DNA of 5,410 bases from assembly GCA_051883415.1 (NCBI GenBank), contig JBJETR010000001.1, forward strand, positions 1 through 5,410. Reading direction: 5' to 3'. The notes under the pieces are model-generated. The model was not told the DNA's origin. It saw nothing but the letters and a program-made list of their open reading frames with translations, and made no database searches. The position numbers and the translations under genes were made by a program. Of the stretch, positions 1 to 4,102 are shown one piece after another (positions within the stretch are counted from its first letter, which is position 1; each line of letters begins with the position of its first letter). This DNA is from HGM11368 sp051883415 (lineage in GTDB: Bacteria > Bacillota > Clostridia > Christensenellales > UBA3700).

Positions 1-55
1 AGAACAATGCCCTCCGACGGCATCGGTGTGAGTTCGATTCTCGCCGGGTGCGCCA
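1..55 (+). tRNA. 3' part of a type II tRNA, probably tRNA-Ser (5' end outside window)
   Basis: The T arm is complete: stem GTGAG (28-32), loop TTCGATT (33-39), stem CTCGC (40-44). It is followed by seven acceptor bases (45-51), discriminator G52 and an encoded CCA at 53-55. Ahead of the T arm is a long variable arm, most simply CCGA (14-17) pairing with TCGG (23-26). Long variable arms occur in bacterial Ser, Leu and Tyr tRNAs; a G discriminator favours Ser over Leu and Tyr, which normally carry A. The D arm and acceptor 5' strand lie outside. If the 3' anticodon stem is 6-10, then positions 1-3 (AGA) are the anticodon, but this register is uncertain because only the 3' half of the stem is visible. 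Confidence 0.85.
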
Positions 56-334
56 TTACCTATTTCTAAAGTCTTGTATCAAAAGTTTTATATGAGCGAT
101 TTCGCTATCTGTCAAACCGCTTACGTCTACACAATTATCGTTTGTTAGTCCTAATAAATAATCCGTGCTAACATTGAAAAATTTTGATATTTTGACCAAC
201 ATATCGACAGAAGGCAAAATATTATCGTTTTCCCAATTGGAGACGCATTGTTTGGTTACGCCAAGTTGTTTAGCTAATTCTACTTGACTTATATTAAAAT
301 CTTTTCTAAGTTTTCTTATGCTTTCACTAATCAC
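56..334 (-). CDS. XRE-family helix-turn-helix transcriptional regulator (92 aa)
   Basis: This is a small DNA-binding repressor-type protein. Residues about 5-62 form a Cro/C1-type HTH_3 domain: R7-KLRKD, I15-SQVELAKQLG, recognition segment V26-TKQCVSNWE, then P41-S-DMLVKIS and the family-typical F53-NVSTDYLLG end. The C-terminal 30 residues are a short tail ending in a predicted helix (LTDSEIAHIKLLIQDF), possibly for dimerisation. The start is GTG at 334, supported by AAAGG on the minus strand (348-344) nine bases upstream; no better start lies in frame. The stop codon directly abuts the CCA end of the tRNA on the other strand. It is divergent from the membrane-protein gene at 463 and probably controls it, itself or both through the shared 335-462 region. 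The family is secure; the target and signal are unknown. Confidence 0.92.
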   Translation of the reverse strand: MISESIRKLRKDFNISQVELAKQLGVTKQCVSNWENDNILPSVDMLVKISKFFNVSTDYLLGLTNDNCVDVSGLTDSEIAHIKLLIQDFRNR

Positions 335-346
335 TATTATATACCT

Positions 347-389
347 TTGTCAATGTTATATATACTAATATATAATTATTTATTGACAA
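347..389. repeat. 8-bp inverted repeat in the divergent regulatory region
   Basis: TTGTCAAT (347-354) and its exact reverse complement ATTGACAA (382-389) flank the A/T-rich centre of the divergent intergenic region. The right arm contains the -35 hexamer of the rightward promoter. The left arm overlaps the upstream edge of the repressor's ribosome binding site. A shorter third ATTGAC lies at 416-421. These could be half-sites for the adjacent XRE protein, but in such A/T-rich DNA some symmetry is expected by chance. Confidence 0.4.
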
Positions 390-411
390 TATAAAAATAC
401 TATAGTACAAT
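383..411 (+). promoter_or_regulatory. Sigma-A type promoter for the membrane-protein gene at 463
   Basis: A perfect -35 hexamer TTGACA (383-388) is separated by 17 bases from TACAAT (406-411), one mismatch from consensus. Transcription would start near 418 and give a leader of about 45 bases. The geometry and match are strong enough to call by eye. A matching leftward promoter for the XRE gene must lie in the same region, but no clear hexamer pair is visible for it. Confidence 0.75.
398..407. promoter_or_regulatory. Candidate operator: 10-bp palindrome in the promoter spacer
   Basis: TACTATAGTA is a perfect 10-bp palindrome lying between the -35 and -10 of the rightward promoter and touching the first bases of the -10. 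A protein bound here would block RNA polymerase, as XRE repressors commonly do. A half-site TACTA recurs at 363-367 toward the XRE start. Assignment to the neighbouring repressor is inference from position. Confidence 0.5.
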
Positions 412-439
412 TATAATTGACTTAAGTATAATAAAGATA

Positions 440-445
440 AAGGAG
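440..445 (+). promoter_or_regulatory. Ribosome binding site with unusually long spacing
   Basis: AAGGAG is followed by 17 bases before the ATG at 463, about twice the usual gap. An in-frame TAG at 454-456 rules out any earlier start, so the ATG at 463 is the first possible one. Translation of this gene may therefore be inefficient, or the leader may fold to shorten the distance. Confidence 0.5.
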
Positions 446-462
446 CAAATTATTAGTTAAAG

Positions 463-942
463 ATGTCGGGAAAACAAAAAGGTACAAATATTGTTATGGT
501 GATTACTATAATTCTCTCTATTGCTACAATTGCGTGTGGTGGTATTATTTTATTTTATGTTGGATATGGAACGAATGATAAAGAATATTCGATAGAAGAA
601 ATAGTAGGTATATATGATAGCCATACAGAAGAGATTTATTATGACGACCAATATAATAAACTAATAGAAGAAAAAAGATTAGTAATCTATATCAATGATT
701 ATGGGGAATGTGTAGGAACTGTGACTGTGACGAGAAGAGGATATGGTAAATACTATGAACAAAGTCGTTCAGAACGAATTGCGTATCAAGGAAAAGTAGT
801 CTTGAGTAAAGAACACATATCAATAGATGAGCATATAGGGTGTGTCAAAACGAAAACAATAGAAGCAACTGAAACAGGGAATAAAAAAAGAATAAGAAAG
901 ATTACAATAGAGGGAGTTACTTATCGTAACGTTATATATTAA
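463..942 (+). CDS. Uncharacterised single-pass membrane-anchored protein (159 aa)
   Basis: I do not recognise this family. A short charged N-terminus (MSGKQKG) is followed by one strong hydrophobic segment at about residues 9-34, then about 120 polar residues, so the protein is probably anchored with its C-terminal part outside the membrane. The segment contains T-I-A-C at about 23-26, which weakly resembles a lipobox, but the hydrophobic stretch continues past the cysteine, so a plain membrane anchor is more likely. The outer part alternates polar and beta-branched residues (LVIYIND, VGTVTVTRR, KITIEGVTY) and contains a G-I-Y-D-S stretch near residue 50, suggesting a small beta-rich domain. 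Codon use is strongly A/T-biased (many AGA and ATA), unlike mnmA in this window. It lies opposite the XRE gene behind a good promoter. Confidence 0.75.
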   Translation: MSGKQKGTNIVMVITIILSIATIACGGIILFYVGYGTNDKEYSIEEIVGIYDSHTEEIYYDDQYNKLIEEKRLVIYINDYGECVGTVTVTRRGYGKYYEQSRSERIAYQGKVVLSKEHISIDEHIGCVKTKTIEATETGNKKRIRKITIEGVTYRNVIY

Positions 943-949
943 AGGCAAT

Positions 950-1206
950 ATGCCATTACGCGAAAGCATAGAGACGTTACAAGACGACTTGAATAAGATA
1001 TTGGGAGAGAAGACAATAGGTAATATTGCAATACAATCTCTTGATAATTGTTTTACATCAATGGCGTACAATATTCCGGACACAGCGTAACGATACATAT
1101 ATACAAAGAAAATGGAGTATGGATTCTTGCGGAGTGTAAATTACACGGTTCGGATAAAAAATTGAATTTATTTTTAGAAAGAGACGTTGAAGCACTAGTA
1201 TATTAG
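950..1206 (+). pseudogene. Frameshifted small gene (85 codons if restored), function unknown
   Basis: ATG at 950 follows AAAGG (941-945), seven bases after the preceding stop. The frame reads MPLRESIETLQDDLNKILGE and continues through SLDNCF, then drifts and stops at 1088-1090. A second open stretch, one frame back, begins after a TAA at 1045-1047, has no good start codon, and ends with TAG at 1204-1206. Adding one T to the TTTT run at 1051-1054 joins the two frames into a coherent 85-aa protein: a helical N-terminal half, then a beta-like C-terminal half (YINGVQYSG, VTIHIYKENGVWILAECKL, LFLERDVEALVY). No homology is recognised. It was probably co-transcribed with the membrane-protein gene. 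It may be a real pseudogene, a sequencing error in a homopolymer, or less likely a recoding site. Confidence 0.5.
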
Positions 1207-1258
1207 TAAAATTGGCTAAATAGGCTCATTTTTAGCATAAAAATATATCAAAAATCCC

Positions 1259-1277
1259 TTCAAAAAAATTTTTTGAA
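1259..1277. repeat. A/T palindrome and A-tracts upstream of the ABC operon promoter
   Basis: TTC-A6-A-T6-GAA is a perfect inverted repeat with 9-bp arms around a single central A. It is followed by two further A-runs up to about 1300, just upstream of the -35 at 1305. It lacks a G+C stem and a following T-run, so a terminator is unlikely on either strand. Curved DNA or an UP element boosting the promoter is the more natural reading. The stretch 1207-1304 holds no convincing gene. Confidence 0.4.
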
Positions 1278-1304
1278 AAAAATAAAAAATTTAGTTAAAA
1301 ACGC

Positions 1305-1333
1305 TTTACAACTTTAATTAGATAAAGTATAAT
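1305..1333 (+). promoter_or_regulatory. Strong sigma-A promoter of the amino acid ABC operon
   Basis: TTTACA (1305-1310) is one mismatch from the -35 consensus. After exactly 17 bases comes a perfect TATAAT (1328-1333). Upstream A-tracts could act as an UP element. Start of transcription is expected near 1340, giving a leader of about 46 bases before the ATG at 1387. Confidence 0.85.
1311..1328. promoter_or_regulatory. Candidate operator 1 of the ABC operon (18-bp imperfect palindrome)
   Basis: ACTTTAATTAGATAAAGT fills the whole spacer between -35 and -10 and touches the first base of the -10. Its outer six bases on each side are exact reverse complements (ACTTTA and TAAAGT). It shares length and most bases with the second site at 1350-1367. 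Occupancy would exclude RNA polymerase. Confidence 0.55.
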
Positions 1334-1349
1334 AGTGCCATAAAGATAA

Positions 1350-1367
1350 ACTTTAACTTGTTAAAGT
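1350..1367. promoter_or_regulatory. Candidate operator 2 of the ABC operon (18-bp palindrome)
   Basis: ACTTTAACTTGTTAAAGT has perfect 8-bp arms around a central TT and lies about 10-27 bases after the predicted transcription start. Its core TTAACTTGTTAA resembles the TTAAC-NN-GTTAA box known for the MarR-type zinc repressors AdcR/ZitR. The adjacent transporter is of amino acid type, so that similarity may be coincidental. In RNA it could also form a weak hairpin just ahead of the ribosome binding site. Confidence 0.55.
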
Positions 1368-1370
1368 GCT

Positions 1371-1377
1371 AAAGGAG
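1371..1377 (+). promoter_or_regulatory. Ribosome binding site fixing the lipoprotein start at 1387
   Basis: AAAGGAG is followed by nine bases and ATG 1387. A GTG in the same frame at 1366 lies upstream of this site and would put seven charged residues before the signal peptide, so it is rejected as the start. Confidence 0.85.
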
Positions 1378-1386
1378 AAAACAAAA

Positions 1387-2223
1387 ATGAAAAAAGTAAT
1401 TTTGGCAGCAATCGTAGTAGTTATGGCTCTCACGGGTGTTTTTGCAATGGTAGGTTGCAACAAAGATTCATACGTAGGAGTATCTGCTCAAGTAGACCTT
1501 CTTAAAGAATTGCAATCCAACAAGATTGACGTTGGCGTTATGGATTCCGTTATGGCAGGTTATTATATGACGCAAGATTCTAGCGCAGCTAGTCAACTTC
1601 AAATTGTAGAAGGAGTGATTTTGGCAGAAGAAGAATATGGTATCGGTTTTAGAAAGGGTAGTGCTCTTGCTGATAAAGTAAATACGACTCTTGCTAAACT
1701 TAGTGCCAATGGTACTATAGCTACTATAGCTACAAAGTACGGCTTGGCAAATGAGATTCTCTCTTGCGAATATACTTCCAAATGGGAACAAATCGCAGAC
1801 AAGTCTGATTGGGATGCAATAGTTGAAAAAGGGGAAGTTGTAGTAGGATACACATTGTTTGCACCTATTGCATACAAGGACGAGAATGATCAACTTATCG
1901 GTTTTGATACAGAGTTGGCTAAGGCAGTATTCGCAGAACTTGGTTTGACTGTAAAATTCCAAGAAATCGAATGGAACACCAAAGAAGTTGAGCTTAACGC
2001 CGGTAGAATTGACTGCATCTGGAACGGTATGACCATCACCGATGAAAGAAAAGAAAATATGGAAATGAGCGTAGCTTATATGGCTAACAAGCAAGTTGCA
2101 GTTATCAGAAAGGCAGATGCAAGCAAATATACCACCAAAGAAAGCCTCAAAGAAGGAAAATTGGCTGCTGAAAGTGGTAGTGCAGGCGAAGACGTAATCA
2201 AAGAATTGCTCGGTATTGAGTAA
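1387..2223 (+). CDS. Amino acid ABC transporter substrate-binding lipoprotein, domain halves in circularly permuted order (278 aa)
   Basis: This is a family-3 (SBP_bac_3) binding protein, expected to capture a polar amino acid outside the membrane and deliver it to the permease encoded next. Residues 1-24 are a lipoprotein signal (MKK, hydrophobic core, M-V-G-C24). Residues 29-124 match what is normally the second half of the domain: QVDLLKELQSNKIDVGVMD53 and EEEYGIGFRKG near 82-91, ending in GTIATIATKYGL (109-120), the usual C-terminus. A linker with C127 leads into residues 141-278, normally the first half: EKGEVVVGYTLFAPIAYKDE, GFDTELAKA (172-180), EW (195-196), WNGMTITDER221 and ESGSAGE (262-268). 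The usual ligand contacts (R221, the SGSAG loop, D53) are all present. Length is normal for the family. Family is certain; function in this order is inferred. Confidence 0.9.
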   Translation: MKKVILAAIVVVMALTGVFAMVGCNKDSYVGVSAQVDLLKELQSNKIDVGVMDSVMAGYYMTQDSSAASQLQIVEGVILAEEEYGIGFRKGSALADKVNTTLAKLSANGTIATIATKYGLANEILSCEYTSKWEQIADKSDWDAIVEKGEVVVGYTLFAPIAYKDENDQLIGFDTELAKAVFAELGLTVKFQEIEWNTKEVELNAGRIDCIWNGMTITDERKENMEMSVAYMANKQVAVIRKADASKYTTKESLKEGKLAAESGSAGEDVIKELLGIE

Positions 2224-2253
2224 TCAAAAAACAAATAATAAAAAAACAAAGGG

Positions 2254-2281
2254 CTCTGTCGGTCAGTGATGTCCGACAGAG
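2254..2281 (+). promoter_or_regulatory. Intercistronic hairpin between lipoprotein and permease genes
   Basis: CTCTGTCGG (2254-2262) and CCGACAGAG (2273-2281) pair perfectly over nine bases around a 10-base loop. No T-run follows, so it is not a standard intrinsic terminator. The second arm ends 12 bases before the permease ATG, inside the zone a ribosome would cover. Likely roles are 3' protection of the lipoprotein message, partial attenuation, or lowering permease translation, all of which would give the usual excess of binding protein over permease. Confidence 0.7.
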
Positions 2282-2293
2282 TAATTGTGTAAA

Positions 2294-2944
2294 ATGTCTA
2301 CAGGAAGAATTTTATTAAGTTTATTAGATGGGTTTGGCGTATCGCTTCAAATATTTGCTATGACTTTGTTGTTCGCGATACCACTCGGACTTATCGTTGC
2401 TTTTGGCTCTATGTCAAGAATTGCGCCTATCAAATATTTGGCTAAGACGTTTGTATGGATAATTAGAGGTACACCGTTGATGCTCCAAATCATCGTTATC
2501 TTTTACGGTCCGGGATTATTGGGGTGGAAGGTATCGATAGATGATAGATTGACCGCAGTAATAGTTGCATTCGTTATCAACTATTCTTGTTACTTCTCCG
2601 AAATATATAGAGGCGGTATAGAGGCAATAAGCAAAGGTCAGTATGAAGCAGGTTACGTATTGGGTATGACCAAATCTCAAGTATTTTTTAAAGTAACCTT
2701 GCCACAAGTGTTTAGAAGAATCACTGCACCTATGAGCAACGAAGTAATTACACTTGTCAAGGACACGTCTTTGGCAAGAATAATAGCTGTTGCCGAGATA
2801 ATTAAAAAAGCTGAAGACGTAGTCAACGTACATGGTATTATTTGGCCATTGTTGTGCACCGGTCTATTCTATCTGTTGTTCAATGGGTTGTTGACGATAC
2901 TATTTAACTATATAGAAAGAAGACTTAGCTATTACAAAATTTAA
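2294..2944 (+). CDS. Amino acid ABC transporter permease, HisM/GlnP type (216 aa)
   Basis: This is the inner-membrane channel subunit of a polar amino acid importer. Hydrophobic segments lie at about residues 16-38, 53-72, 86-101, 150-172 and 183-208. The family motif R58-G-T-P-L-M-L-Q is present. So is the cytoplasmic EAA loop that docks on the ATPase: E118-A-G-x3-G124 ending in L-P (136-137). Length is normal for the family, and with only one permease gene the channel is probably a homodimer. ATG 2294 is chosen over TTG 2285 because the TTG touches the hairpin and adds nothing conserved. No clear Shine-Dalgarno precedes either start, so translation may be weak or depend on coupling. The stop overlaps the ATPase ribosome binding site. 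Confidence 0.93.
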   Translation: MSTGRILLSLLDGFGVSLQIFAMTLLFAIPLGLIVAFGSMSRIAPIKYLAKTFVWIIRGTPLMLQIIVIFYGPGLLGWKVSIDDRLTAVIVAFVINYSCYFSEIYRGGIEAISKGQYEAGYVLGMTKSQVFFKVTLPQVFRRITAPMSNEVITLVKDTSLARIIAVAEIIKKAEDVVNVHGIIWPLLCTGLFYLLFNGLLTILFNYIERRLSYYKI

Positions 2945-2954
2945 GGAGGCGAGT

Positions 2955-3872
2955 ATGGCGTTTTTTGAAGTGAAGGATATAAAGAAAAAGTTTGGCGATA
3001 CTCAAGTCCTCAAAGGAGTGAGCTTTGAATTGGAGAAGGGAGAAGTCGTTGCTATCATCGGTTCTTCGGGAAGCGGAAAGACTACGCTTCTAAGATGTAT
3101 AAATTTTTTGGTAAATCCCGATCAAGGCTCGGTGCGAGTAGGTGATAAAGTCCTAATCGATATACCAACTATTACCGAAGAACAAGCTTTGACCGATAAA
3201 GATAAAGCAAAAATTGCCAAAGTCAAAGCTTCTAACCTATCTAAAGAAGAAATTGGTGCAAAGGTAGCAAAAATTGTTGATAAAGCTATAGCTAAAGCCA
3301 AAAAGAAATGGGGGAAGGCAAATAAACTGTCTGAAGGAGAGATTAGAGAAAGAAGACTGCATCTTGGTATGGTCTTCCAATCTTTCAATCTTTTCCCTCA
3401 CTACAACGTGCTAGACAACGTGACGCTGGCTGCCAAACTTAGAGCCAAAGAGACGGGCGAGGCAACGGAGCAAGAGATAGAAACCAAGGCTTTGGAACTG
3501 CTTGCCAAAGTAGGTTTGAGCGACAAGGTAAAAAATTATCCTTGCGAACTGTCGGGCGGTCAACAACAGCGTGTGGCTATCGCCAGAGCATTGGCACTCA
3601 ATCCCGACGTGTTGTGTTTCGATGAGCCAACTAGTGCGCTGGATCCGGAGTTGACGGGAGAGGTGCTCAAGGTCATCAAAGGACTCAAAAACACCGACAG
3701 CACGATGATAGTAGTCACGCATGAGATGGAATTTGCTCGCAAAGTTGCAGACAAAGTCATCTATATGTCCGACGGCGTAATCGAAGAGCAAGGCACGCCT
3801 GAAGAGATATTCGGCAATCCAAAGAGCGAGAAGACCAAAGCGTTTTTGCAAAAAGCAGAAGAAGTTATCTGA
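2955..3872 (+). CDS. Amino acid ABC transporter ATP-binding protein with an extra charged insertion (305 aa)
   Basis: This is the cytoplasmic ATPase (GlnQ/HisP type) that drives import by the preceding permease. Walker A is G36-SSGSGKTT, the Q-loop is Q142 in MVFQSFNLFPH, the signature is L199-SGGQQQR, Walker B is V219-LCFDEP, the D-loop is SALD (227-230) and the switch histidine is H256 in VVTHEM. All catalytic residues are intact. AAGGAGG at 2943-2949, sharing two bases with the permease stop, fixes ATG 2955. At 305 aa it is about 60 longer than the usual 240-250. The extra length is mainly a Lys/Ala/Glu-rich, probably helical stretch at about 71-133, between the first beta subdomain and the Q-loop, plus a small insert at about 163-176. 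Substrate cannot be read from the ATPase. Confidence 0.95.
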   Translation: MAFFEVKDIKKKFGDTQVLKGVSFELEKGEVVAIIGSSGSGKTTLLRCINFLVNPDQGSVRVGDKVLIDIPTITEEQALTDKDKAKIAKVKASNLSKEEIGAKVAKIVDKAIAKAKKKWGKANKLSEGEIRERRLHLGMVFQSFNLFPHYNVLDNVTLAAKLRAKETGEATEQEIETKALELLAKVGLSDKVKNYPCELSGGQQQRVAIARALALNPDVLCFDEPTSALDPELTGEVLKVIKGLKNTDSTMIVVTHEMEFARKVADKVIYMSDGVIEEQGTPEEIFGNPKSEKTKAFLQKAEEVI

Positions 3873-3895
3873 TATACGATTTTCATTTTTAGATA

Positions 3896-3927
3896 TGCAC
3901 CCCACAAGTAGATGGGGTGCAATTTTT
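3896..3927 (+). terminator. Intrinsic terminator of the ABC operon
   Basis: TGCACCCCA (3896-3904) and TGGGGTGCA (3913-3921) form a perfect 9-bp G+C-rich stem with an 8-base loop, followed directly by ATTTTT. It lies 24 bases after the ATPase stop and is a textbook rho-independent terminator. Confidence 0.93.
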
Positions 3928-4012
3928 GCAAAATAATAGATTATTTAAGATATTTATCAAATTGCAACTAGGATATTATATACTGTAAATTAACATAAAA
4001 ATGCCGTCGTTT

Positions 4013-4054
4013 TTGCAAAAAATATCGACACGTATCGGTATTTTGGCAATTTTT
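4013..4054 (+). terminator. Possible second terminator or attenuator upstream of mnmA
   Basis: TTGC (4013-4016) pairs with GCAA (4046-4049). After a small asymmetric bulge, A-rich 4019-4028 pairs with 4035-4044, with one G-T wobble, around the loop CACGTA. TTTTT follows at 4050-4054. The stem is long but A/T-rich. It could stop read-through from the operon upstream, or end a short transcript starting in 3928-4012, where no clear promoter is visible. Confidence 0.35.
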
Positions 4055-4056
4055 GT

Positions 4057-4085
4057 TTGTAGACTCAGGCTTAATGTGATACAAT
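4057..4085 (+). promoter_or_regulatory. Possible extended -10 promoter for mnmA
   Basis: TGATACAAT (4077-4085) is an extended -10 element with one mismatch in the hexamer. A poor -35 TTGTAG sits 17 bases upstream. Transcription would begin near 4092, right at the ribosome binding site AAGGAG (4092-4097), leaving a leader of only about 11 bases, which is unusually short. Confidence 0.4.
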
Positions 4086-4102
4086 ATCGTCAAGGAGTAG
4101 GT

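Noticed and set aside
52..959. 8-bp direct repeat GCCATTAC at the tRNA 3' end (52-59) and at 952-959, a possible attachment-site pair
   Set aside because: Attachment cores in tRNA genes are usually longer and lie inside the tRNA, and no integrase is present. Eight bases is close to chance.
1213..1236. GCTAAA and TTTAGC pairing just after the broken gene, as a terminator
   Set aside because: Only six A/T-rich pairs, and no T-run follows. Too weak to call.
1350..1367. Firm assignment of the palindrome to a zinc-responsive AdcR/ZitR regulator
   Set aside because: The core fits, but the partner site at 1311-1328 does not, and the transporter is of amino acid type rather than a zinc importer.
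1468..2094. Long open frame on the minus strand opposite the lipoprotein gene
   Set aside because: Its translation lacks recognisable domains and has no ribosome binding site. It is a codon-bias shadow of the real gene.
1387..2223. Reading the lipoprotein as a decayed pseudogene made of two fragments
   Set aside because: The frame is open over the full family length, the two parts are complementary rather than overlapping or gapped, and expression signals are intact.
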